NCBI GenBank assembly: GCA_033722295.1
Contig: JAWVZH010000066.1
Coordinates: forward strand, 1-15,549
From: JAWVZH01 sp033722295
Lineage (GTDB): Bacteria > Bacteroidota > Bacteroidia > Chitinophagales > Saprospiraceae
Direction of reading: 5' to 3'
DNA length: 15,549 nt
How positions within the stretch are numbered: position 1 is the stretch's first letter; each line of letters starts with the position of its first letter. The notes below the pieces were generated by a model. The model worked only from the letters and a program-made list of their open reading frames with translations. It had not been told where the DNA came from and did not search any database. Shown one piece after another: positions 1 through 6,965 of the stretch. A program made the position numbers and the translations under genes.

Positions 1-147
1 GACTTATGCCGACAAATCCCAGGAAGATCAAGTATTACTTAGTATTATAAGACCTTATCAGTCTCAATTGATCGGGTCCCGATGACTATCAAATGGACAT
101 TCCGATAGATCGAAAAATAAAAATGAATGAACATTCGAGGACAAATC

Positions 148-924
148 ATGGCCTTTAATAAAAAGTACATCTGTCGACGCGGCTATCTGCAAGTAGTAAG
201 TATACTACTTCTGCTATTCGCAATTTTAAATACATCAAACGCACAGGATTCAAAGAGACCCAAAAAGGTTATCGGTCCGTCAGGTCAAGTATATGGAACG
301 GTTCGGATCGGCGATCAAGTTAGGTTGAAAGAGAACCTGAAAACAGAAAGGTTTAAAAATGGGGATCTAATCAAGGAGGCACGGACCCCCGAACAATGGC
401 AAAAAGCCCGTTATGATAGTATGCCGGCCTGGAGTCATTATGATAACAGATCAATAAATGGTGAGTACTATGGCAAACTCTATAATTGGCACGCTGTCTC
501 CGATCCACGCGGCATATGTCCTGAAGGCTGGCGCATACCTAATGAGGATGACTGGAAAAAATTGATGGTTCATCTTGGCATGCCACCGGAAACTTACGAT
601 GAATTTGGTTGGCGTGGAGCTATCGCTCCCAGTCTCACCTCCTTAAGAACAGAGCCTGAACCCCATCCCCGGTGGGATGCACCTAATGAAGATGCTACGA
701 ACAGTAGTGGCTTTTCAGCCTTACCGGGCGGATACCGGGTGGGCAATCCAAATTACGATGCACAACAGGAAAACTTGTTCCGATATATTGGTAAAGAAGC
801 CACATTCTGGTCAGGAGAGGACCGGATCGCGTGGGGCTTGTGGACTGATCGAAAGGAAGTCTTTAAAGGAGGGAAAAAATTGACACGTGGGTTTGGGTTT
901 TCGGTGAGATGTATTAAGAATTGA
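148..924 (+). CDS. Secreted FISUMP-domain (Fib_succ_major) protein
   Basis: This encodes a secreted protein of about 258 residues with a signal peptide: basic residues, then a leucine-rich core ending at SNA before QDS. The rest carries the pattern of the 'Fibrobacter succinogenes major paralogous' domain, which is common in exported Bacteroidota proteins: KENLKTERFKNGD, PAWSHYDN, GEYYGKLYNWHAV, GICPEGWRIPNEDDW, SSGFSALPGGYR, TFWSGE and a terminal GFSVRC. Both cysteines of the C-terminal core (ICPEGW and VRCIKN) are present. The family has no established enzymatic role; it is seen as an extracellular module. An in-frame ATG at 127 would add seven residues. I prefer 148 because AGGA lies about 8 nt upstream and the signal peptide then has a normal short n-region. 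It stands alone, with no partner gene in range. No lipobox is visible, so it is probably released or periplasmic. Confidence 0.85.
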   Translation: MAFNKKYICRRGYLQVVSILLLLFAILNTSNAQDSKRPKKVIGPSGQVYGTVRIGDQVRLKENLKTERFKNGDLIKEARTPEQWQKARYDSMPAWSHYDNRSINGEYYGKLYNWHAVSDPRGICPEGWRIPNEDDWKKLMVHLGMPPETYDEFGWRGAIAPSLTSLRTEPEPHPRWDAPNEDATNSSGFSALPGGYRVGNPNYDAQQENLFRYIGKEATFWSGEDRIAWGLWTDRKEVFKGGKKLTRGFGFSVRCIKN

Positions 925-998
925 CGTGTCATAGGGCTTTTGAGTGACAGAACTGATGCTCCTGAAAAGATTTATTTCAGTTTGACCAATGAATGACG

Positions 999-1061
999 AT
1001 GATCAAATTCTTCCGAAAGATCAGACATGGCCTGTTAAATCAACCCCGGGGGTCGCTTTAA
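999..1061 (+). pseudogene. 5' stump of a DUF6090-family gene
   Basis: An ATG here opens with MIKFFRKIRHGLL, the typical N-terminus of DUF6090 proteins and close to the MIKLFRNIRRTLL of the larger copy at 3198. After 13 codons the frame runs into the near-palindrome of the repeat element, reads NQPRGSL and stops at 1059-1061. The transmembrane segment and all later parts of the family (normally about 230 residues) are missing. It is best read as a gene truncated by, or joined to, the repeat element. It could in theory be translated as a 20-residue peptide, but nothing supports that. Confidence 0.6.
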
Positions 1062-1203
1062 TACTTTCTTAACACTTCAACTTGCTCGTATAGACTCAAC
1101 AACAACTTCATATTGCTCGTAAGGGCCTGATACCAAGGCTTTACTCGCAAAGAGATAAAATGACCACTGTGCTTTTAAAAATCAACCCCGGGGGTCGATT
1201 TTT
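1035..1203 (+). repeat. Palindrome-bounded intergenic element, copy A
   Basis: The copy starts and ends with the same near-palindromic core, ATCAACCCCGGGGGTCG, centred on G1048 and G1190 (142 bp apart). Both cores are dyads with AT arms: TTAAA/TTTAA (1035-1039/1057-1061) at the left, and AAAAATC/GATTTTT (1177-1183/1197-1203) at the right. Just inside the left core lies TTTCTTAACACTTCAAC (1065-1081), shared with copy B. Positions 1037-1081 match 4072-4116 at 41 of 45 sites, and all four differences are C/T transitions. No open frame of note lies inside. The left end is joined to a DUF6090 stump and the right end is 76 bp before the cyclase gene. It could be a small non-autonomous mobile element or a paired regulatory site. 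Confidence 0.75.
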
Positions 1204-1279
1204 CAGATCAATCCCTCCGTTGGCAATGCGGTGACAGCTATGAATTAATGCCTATATTTAGAACTACTAACTAAGTCAA

Positions 1280-3109
1280 ATGTCACAATCTCGTCAGCTT
1301 GCAGCTATTATGTTTACAGATATCGTGGGATATACTGCGCTAATGGGAAATGATGAGGATAAGGCTTTTCAAATACTCAATAAGAACAGGGAAATACAAA
1401 GGCCAATTATTGAACAGTTTAACGGGCGCTGGATAAAAGAAATAGGTGACGGTGTCATGGCGAGCTTCAGCACTGTTTCTGACGCTGTTAATGCGGCCAT
1501 TAAAATCCAGAATGAGAGTCGGAATATACCGGAACTTAAATTAACGATTGGCATACACCTGGGAGAAGTGGTATTTGAGAATGAAGATGTATTTGGGGAT
1601 GGTGTAAATATCGCTTCGAGGATCCAGGCTTTTGCTACCCCAGGCAGTATCTATATCTCTGAGTCTATTCACAATAATATTTCAAACAAGAAAGGCATAG
1701 AAACTAAGTTCCTAAGAACGGAAAAATTAAAGAATGTGGTCACCCCAATGCCTTTATACGAAGTGATAACCACACAGAAACCACCTTCAGTAAGAATGTC
1801 AATGAAGCCGTCTGCACATAAAGCATCAGAGAAGAGCATTGCGGTTCTTCCTTTTACCAACATGAGTAATGAGCCTGACCAGGATTATTTTTGCGACGGA
1901 ATATCTGAGGAGATAATTGACACTTTAGCTCAGTTAAACGAGTTGAGGGTTATTGCTCGAACTTCGGCCTTTTCGTTTAAGGGAAAAAATATGGACGTTC
2001 GGGATATTGGAAAGAAGTTGGACGTAGATACGCTTTTAGAGGGCAGTGTACGTAAATCGGGTAATCGATTGAGAATTAGCACCAAATTGGTGAGTGTCGA
2101 AGACGGTTCTCATTTGTGGTCCAATCGATATTACCGCGAGCTTGAGGATATTTTTGAGATTCAGGAAGATATTGCGACGAATGTGGCCACAGAGCTCAAA
2201 GGCTTCTTAACCAAACTTGAGAAGGACGTCATCCGCCCTCAAAAAACAGTTATTGAAGCATACCAGGCTTTTCTTAAGGGAATGGAAATGTTTCATGTAC
2301 TGAATGTATGGGAAGCAAGATCAATGTTTGAAAAAGCTATAGAAATTGATCCTGATTATGCTCCTGCACATGCGGGGCTTGCTGATGTGCTTTCGCAGAT
2401 TTATGAATGGCATGGTGGAGATGACTCCGATTTGGCTCTGGCTGAAAGACATAGCAGAAAAGCACTTACCTTATCGCCAGATACGGCAGAGTCTCATTCT
2501 TCTTATGGATTTGTACTCTCACTTCGCAAAAGGTATGATGAAGCCGAGGCTGAATTTAAAAAAGCGATAAGGCTTAACCCCAATTCATATGATGCACATT
2601 ACCGTTTTGGCAGATACAGCTTTGCCAGAGGGAATATTGCGAAGTCAGCTGAATTATACCGCAAAGCTTCAGAAATAAGACTTGAGGATTTTCAGAGTCT
2701 CATACTTCTTGCCCAATCTTTGTCTATGCTGGGAGATAAGAAGGCGAAGGAGACTTTGGATAAGGGGATAGAAAGGGTTAGAAAACAATTGGAAATCAAT
2801 CCAACGGACAGAAGAGCACTTTCTCTTGGCGCCGCTGCCTTAATGCAGAATGGAGAAAAGGATGAGTCGATAAAATGGATAAATAAGGCGTTGGAGCTTT
2901 ATCCGGAGGATGGAAGTGCCCTTTTTAACGGGGCCTGCTTGTTTGCCCTGAATGGTGATAAAGAAAGGGCCTTGAGTTTGTTGGAAAGGGCAACGGAGAA
3001 AGGCTATGGGAATAAATATTGGCTTGAGCAGGATAAAGATTATGATTCGCTTCGAAATGAACCGCGCTTCCAGGCACTGATAGAAAAACTGAATCAAAAA
3101 GATCAATAA
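1280..3109 (+). CDS. Class III adenylate/guanylate cyclase with TolB/FlgO-like and TPR domains
   Basis: This soluble protein of 609 residues should convert ATP (less likely GTP) to the cyclic nucleotide. The cyclase domain (about 5-165) has both metal-binding aspartates, D14 in FTDIVGYT and D57 in KEIGDG. It also has the transition-state pair N110 and R114 in GDGVNIASR, and adenine-type residues K53 and D103, so it looks catalytically complete. Residues about 185-315 (SIAVLPFTNMS, GISEEIIDTL, EGSVRKSGNRLRIS) form the TolB/FlgO-like domain often found in this architecture. From about 324 to the end there are TPR helices (for example FEKAIEIDPDYAPAHAGLAD and AIRLNPNSYDAHYRFG) for protein contacts. 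No signal peptide or membrane helix is visible. The first ATG is used; no Shine-Dalgarno sequence is seen. The gene sits between two copies of the repeat element and just before a broken DUF6090 gene. Confidence 0.93.
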   Translation: MSQSRQLAAIMFTDIVGYTALMGNDEDKAFQILNKNREIQRPIIEQFNGRWIKEIGDGVMASFSTVSDAVNAAIKIQNESRNIPELKLTIGIHLGEVVFENEDVFGDGVNIASRIQAFATPGSIYISESIHNNISNKKGIETKFLRTEKLKNVVTPMPLYEVITTQKPPSVRMSMKPSAHKASEKSIAVLPFTNMSNEPDQDYFCDGISEEIIDTLAQLNELRVIARTSAFSFKGKNMDVRDIGKKLDVDTLLEGSVRKSGNRLRISTKLVSVEDGSHLWSNRYYRELEDIFEIQEDIATNVATELKGFLTKLEKDVIRPQKTVIEAYQAFLKGMEMFHVLNVWEARSMFEKAIEIDPDYAPAHAGLADVLSQIYEWHGGDDSDLALAERHSRKALTLSPDTAESHSSYGFVLSLRKRYDEAEAEFKKAIRLNPNSYDAHYRFGRYSFARGNIAKSAELYRKASEIRLEDFQSLILLAQSLSMLGDKKAKETLDKGIERVRKQLEINPTDRRALSLGAAALMQNGEKDESIKWINKALELYPEDGSALFNGACLFALNGDKERALSLLERATEKGYGNKYWLEQDKDYDSLRNEPRFQALIEKLNQKDQ

Positions 3110-3197
3110 GAATAGGCTTTTTTCCCTGGATCTGTCAAACATGTGTAGACATTACAGATCTGAGTCGTGTTAATGAAGTATTACAAGTCTTGAATCC

Positions 3198-3902
3198 ATG
3201 ATCAAACTCTTTAGAAACATCAGACGGACCCTTTTATCTGAAGGCAGACTTGGTCGATATTTCTTTTATGCTCTTGGCGAGATCGTACTCGTGGTCATCG
3301 GCATCCTGATCGTTTTCAGATCAATGGCTGGAATGATCACCGGAAAAATGAAATCCTATTTAAAACATATAGGACCAACCTGATCGAAAATCTGGCCAAA
3401 GAGAGTGTCAATCTTGAACAGAACCTTGCTAACATCAGTGAAGAATCAGTTGCCCTTCTCGAACTGGAAAGGCGGACCTCAACATCGGTCTCTCCCCTGG
3501 TCACCATTGCTCATATCTCCAGGTACGATTATAGACTTTTTGATCTTGGGTATGTTCGATTATGAAACCGACACCTACGAAGTCCTTTTGTCTACGGGCG
3601 CTATTGGTTTGTTCAGCGATGAGATGGTCAAAGAGCTGAGCGCGCTTAAGAATCTTCAGGACTTTGCTCTTTTTACTCAAAACCAGACATTCGAAACCTA
3701 TCGCACTGCCATGTCCCAGTATGCACGCATATATCCATTCACCTTCAGGAATAACTTAATCCGGGAAGGAACAGTTGCTAACGAGCAAATATGGAATGAT
3801 TTTTCTTTAAGAGACCATGCTACGCAATTCAATGCCCTGATCATTGCCAAGGGTGAGGCCTACAGGTTGATTGACATCATACCTAATACAGGTAGTGGAT
3901 AA
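3198..3902 (+). pseudogene. DUF6090-family membrane protein gene with two frameshifts
   Basis: The N-terminus (MIKLFRNIRRTLL, then a membrane segment around YALGEIVLVVIGIL) is that of the DUF6090 family, small single-pass Bacteroidota proteins of unknown function. The first frame (3198-3383) leaves the family pattern at the T run 3313-3316. One base inserted there restores QINGWNDHRKNEI and a helical stretch in another frame up to about 3540. At the T run 3537-3541 the frame must shift back to give DYETDTYEVLLSTGAIGLF and continue to the stop at 3902 (open from 3405 in that frame). Joined, the parts give about 235 residues, the normal family length. Two compensating shifts, both in short T runs, mean either a decaying gene or two base-calling errors. 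The gene lies 88 bp after the cyclase and may share its transcript. Confidence 0.75.
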
Positions 3903-3956
3903 AACTACGGACATGTTGACGAAGCTGCGTAAATTAAACAAAGGAGGACAGGACAA

Positions 3957-4097
3957 AGGATAAAATTCTTTAAAAGGATCCAGCTAAGACTGTAAGTAAA
4001 GAACCGACTAGGTCAGTATGTGATATATACCATTGTCTAGATCGTTCTGGTCGGTCTAGAAGCTCCTACCCAAATCAACCCCGGGGGTCGTTTTAAC
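3957..4097 (+). pseudogene. Second, degenerate DUF6090 5' fragment joined to repeat element B
   Basis: Read from 3960, the frame gives IKFFKRIQLRL, a stop (3993-3995), VKNRLGQYVIYTIV, a stop (4038-4040), then IVLVGLEAPTQIN. This is the DUF6090 N-terminus (IKFFRKIR..., a membrane helix, EIVLVVIGILIALQIN) with two nonsense codons. AGG (3957-3959) stands where ATG is expected. The fragment runs directly into the near-palindrome of element B at the codons for QIN. DUF6090 proteins normally read QIN-NWN at this point, so the join falls at a matching position with about two codons lost before it. Nothing of the rest of the gene follows. It is too short and damaged to be translated. Confidence 0.6.
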
Positions 4098-4235
4098 ATT
4101 TTCTTAACACTTTAACCCGCCTGCCACAACTTAATATCAATCTATTCATGCCTATAAGTAATTGATTTACAGTTATTTATCTCATACGCCGAATGCGGGA
4201 TCCTAAATCTTAAAAAATCAACCCCGGGGGTCACA
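4071..4235 (+). repeat. Palindrome-bounded intergenic element, copy B
   Basis: This is the second copy of the element at 1035, in the same orientation. The two cores are centred on G4083 and G4226, 143 bp apart (142 in copy A). The left 45 bp match copy A at 41 positions, including TTTCTTAACACTTTAAC (4100-4116), where TTAAC occurs twice, 8 bp apart. The interior after that is only loosely alike, but the right core ATCAACCCCGGGGGTC is again complete. Here the right end faces the 3' end of the convergent hydrolase gene rather than a promoter, which argues against a simple role as the cyclase promoter. Confidence 0.75.
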
Positions 4236-4296
4236 TTACGCAGTCGGCAAGGAATATCTCTCCCAGCCCAAACCTTTCCTGTCCTGCACCTTAAGC

Positions 4297-5328
4297 CTAT
4301 TCGTTGTCAACATCATTAATGAAATCTATCAACCCGGCAAAATAGGTCTTTTGATCGTCGTACTGAGCCAGGTGACTTCCGTCCTCGCAATACAGATATC
4401 TTCCGTTCTGAACCTTCCTGGACATCATTTCCATATGTTCAGGATCCATAGTATCATATTGGGCACCGATGACAAGAGTTGGCACCTCTATTTTGGCCAG
4501 GTCTTCAGTCCGATCCCAATCCTTCAGGGTAGCATCTCCAGTAATGCCGAACTCGCTATAGCCCTGCATGTAGACATACACTTCGGAATTGAGGTGCTTG
4601 AAGGTCCGGTCTATCGCCTCAGGCCACTCCTCTATCGGCATGCGCAGAATATGTTTGGTATAGTAATGCTTCATGAGTAACTCTGTATATCGTGGATTTG
4701 AGAAATCACCCGCAGCCTCGATGGCCTTGACTTCCTCCAAAACCTCCTTGTCCATCTGCGGGCCTAATACCTCCTGAGCATATGCATTGTACTCCGGTAT
4801 GCTGGAAACCATATTTGAAATGATCAGTCCCTTGAGGTGGTCCTGATACTTAAGTGCATATTCGATGGCCAAAATTCCACCCCACGACTGTCCCAACAAG
4901 TAGAAATTGGAACTGTCAAGCTCCAGAGCCTGCCTCACCTGCTCTACCTCTTCTACAAATCGCTCTGTAGTCCATAAACTGGTGTCCGATGGCTGATCAC
5001 TGTAATAGGAACCTAATTGATCGTAATAAATATACTCGATTCCCTCCTGAGGTAGATAGCCATCAAAGCACTGGTAAAGTTCATGAGTAGCACCTGGACC
5101 TCCGTGCAGTAAAAGCACCTTCATATCCGGATTGTTACCCACACGCTTCGTCCATACATTAAAGACTCCTTTTTCTGTTTGGATCGGGATCATCTTGATA
5201 CCGCCGGTAAACTGATCATCTCGCGTGGAGAAGTCCAGATATTCACAATTACTTACTTCCTCAACCTCAACTGTAGGGTTACACGAAAAAATCAAGAAAA
5301 GAACAGACAGGAAGGCAAATTGTCGCAT
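4297..5328 (-). CDS. Lipoprotein alpha/beta hydrolase, proline iminopeptidase-like (S33)
   Basis: A 343-residue alpha/beta hydrolase with a lipoprotein signal: the core ends FLIFSC, giving a lipid-anchor cysteine at C16. The S33 family marks are clear: HGGPG (75-79, oxyanion region), DQLGSYYSD (103-111), and the nucleophile S148 in GQSWGG. D292 (GAQYDTMDP) and H319 (DGSHLAQYD) fit the catalytic acid and base. Proline iminopeptidases remove N-terminal proline from peptides; many relatives act on other amides or esters, so the substrate is not fixed. The anchor suggests action in the periplasm or at the cell surface. It is the last gene of the minus-strand operon, starting 24 bp after the beta-propeller gene. 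No clear hairpin terminator follows; the right core of element B lies about 60 bp downstream. Confidence 0.88.
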   Translation of the reverse strand: MRQFAFLSVLFLIFSCNPTVEVEEVSNCEYLDFSTRDDQFTGGIKMIPIQTEKGVFNVWTKRVGNNPDMKVLLLHGGPGATHELYQCFDGYLPQEGIEYIYYDQLGSYYSDQPSDTSLWTTERFVEEVEQVRQALELDSSNFYLLGQSWGGILAIEYALKYQDHLKGLIISNMVSSIPEYNAYAQEVLGPQMDKEVLEEVKAIEAAGDFSNPRYTELLMKHYYTKHILRMPIEEWPEAIDRTFKHLNSEVYVYMQGYSEFGITGDATLKDWDRTEDLAKIEVPTLVIGAQYDTMDPEHMEMMSRKVQNGRYLYCEDGSHLAQYDDQKTYFAGLIDFINDVDNE

Positions 5329-5352
5329 TTTGTTATTTTTTAAAATTCCAAA

Positions 5353-6861
5353 TTAAATCTTTAACAATATCCCGGAAGCTAAAATTTGATTTTCATTTAT
5401 CACGTTGATAACATAAGGTCCCGCACCAAGATGTGATACATTTATTTCAATCATTTGATCCTGCTCAACTGATTGATTGAATACCAACTTTTGGTTTTGA
5501 TCATGGATCCAGATTTCCAAATCCGACGGAATATCTTTATTCAGTTTTAATTGGCATCTTTCACTCACCGGGTTGGGATAAATTTGAATTTCCTCAACGA
5601 CCCTCTCATCAATAGCACTGGTCTTTGCACCACGATAAGCACGGACATCCATGCCAATACCGCAGACTACCAACGTGCCATCTGCACCTACGGCGGGTCC
5701 TCCCACGTTGACATTTCTGACCGGTGTTGACCAGCGTAATGTCAGATCCGGGTTGAAAACATAAAATTTCCCAGCGTCGAACTCTCCATTGGTCACATAA
5801 ACTATTCCCGCGGCATCTATGGCCATCCTGGGACTGGAAGATGTTCCTGTCAATATTGTCATGGAAGAATCTACGGGGTCTCCATAATCCGGCAGGAGCC
5901 GAATAACCTTTCCTGACCTGGAATATGTATAAATAGATCCATCCACCGGGCTGATGCCGGAAGTGGAAAAGGGAACAAAACCAATAGGAGCCGTCCATCT
6001 GATGAAAAGCTCGGATCCGGTATCCTCAAGTACATATAATGAATCTGTATCGGGATTATTCATCGATCTCGGAGCATATATCAGCCCATCCGGACCAACA
6101 AAGGGAGTCAGTTGTTGGATCAGACCCGGACTCAGAGCACCACTCGAATAGAGATAGGTGCCAGACTCTATATTTACCACGCTTATCTCGGGGCCTCGCG
6201 GTGTAGGCTCCCAATAATATCCACGGTCGCCATATATCGCTACTTCCTGGCCATTGCTCGTAGGTGTGGAGCGGGAAACTTCCCATAGGGTCTGACCATT
6301 GGTATGGTCGATACGAACGATACTCCGGTTGTTACCTATAATGAGATCTCCATTATCCGCAAAATTGGCACTTTCGGTACTTCCTTCATCGATCAAAGCT
6401 TCTGACCTCCACAAGCTGTCACCAGTCTCTGCATCCAAAGCGTAGAGGTAAGATTTATTCGTATTGCCACTGCGAGTAGCATAAACCTGACCATCACGGA
6501 TTGCCGTAACACGGCTCCTCCAATCTGTATTCGGAAAATCCACCGGCAACACTTTTGTCCAGAGATATTGGCCAGAATTAAGATCCTGAGCAACGATAAA
6601 CGTTCCCTGCAACGTCTGACTTAAGTTGAAAATGCGGCTTGTTACCAGGATATTGCCTTCTATGACCGCCTGCTGGGCGATCACGGCATTGAAGCCACCC
6701 TCCCACAGAAGCATCTCATCCGCAGGGCCACAAGTCATGGTTTGACCGTTGCGCTGCTGGTTGCCTCCTGAACCTGTATGCCAGTTTTGCGAAAACGAAA
6801 ACGATATTATGAAAAATAGATTGAAAGTGAGGATCGCGAACCTTAACGGATTGGATTGCAT
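5353..6861 (-). CDS. Secreted PQQ-like beta-propeller protein with T9SS sorting domain
   Basis: From the ATG at 6861 the product has about 502 residues and begins MQSNPLRFAILTF, a signal peptide ending near SFSQ. The frame stays open upstream to 6903, but that would put a hydrophobic stretch before the signal. The body shows repeated propeller blades with the PQQ-type pattern: LYALDAETGDSLWRS, IVRIDHTNGQTLWEV, IYAPRSMNN, YVFNPDLTLRWSTPV, AVGADGTLVVCG. The end carries a type A T9SS sorting domain starting at IQIYPNPVSERCQ, so the protein should cross the outer membrane by the Por system and be cut at the surface. The propeller is probably a binding or scaffold domain; the residues of a PQQ dehydrogenase active site are not evident. 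It lies 104 bp after the beta-helix gene and 24 bp before the hydrolase, in one likely operon. Confidence 0.85.
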   Translation of the reverse strand: MQSNPLRFAILTFNLFFIISFSFSQNWHTGSGGNQQRNGQTMTCGPADEMLLWEGGFNAVIAQQAVIEGNILVTSRIFNLSQTLQGTFIVAQDLNSGQYLWTKVLPVDFPNTDWRSRVTAIRDGQVYATRSGNTNKSYLYALDAETGDSLWRSEALIDEGSTESANFADNGDLIIGNNRSIVRIDHTNGQTLWEVSRSTPTSNGQEVAIYGDRGYYWEPTPRGPEISVVNIESGTYLYSSGALSPGLIQQLTPFVGPDGLIYAPRSMNNPDTDSLYVLEDTGSELFIRWTAPIGFVPFSTSGISPVDGSIYTYSRSGKVIRLLPDYGDPVDSSMTILTGTSSSPRMAIDAAGIVYVTNGEFDAGKFYVFNPDLTLRWSTPVRNVNVGGPAVGADGTLVVCGIGMDVRAYRGAKTSAIDERVVEEIQIYPNPVSERCQLKLNKDIPSDLEIWIHDQNQKLVFNQSVEQDQMIEINVSHLGAGPYVINVINENQILASGILLKI

Positions 6862-6965
6862 AGAAAGAGTAATTAACTCTATTAAATCTAACAAATAAAA
6901 CAAGCATTGAAGTTAATACCCCGGCTTAAAAGATCACATGGCAACTCTGATCCATTGACGTGAAA

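Noticed and set aside
2..85. Open frame at the left edge ending IIRPYQSQLIGSR before a stop
   Set aside because: Only 27 codons, other frames are open for 13-15 codons, and no family can be recognised. It could be the end of an upstream gene but cannot be supported.
1035..1061. The GC-rich palindromes as intrinsic terminators
   Set aside because: The dyad has a one-base centre, so an RNA hairpin would lose its best pairs to the loop, and two of the four copies lack a T run. A DNA-level site or element end fits better. For the copy at 4226 read on the minus strand, a weak terminator effect for the hydrolase gene cannot be excluded.
3129..3160. Inverted repeat GATCTGT/ACAGATC after the cyclase gene
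   Set aside because: The stem is 7 bp with an 18-nt loop and no T run follows, so it is not a convincing terminator and may be chance.
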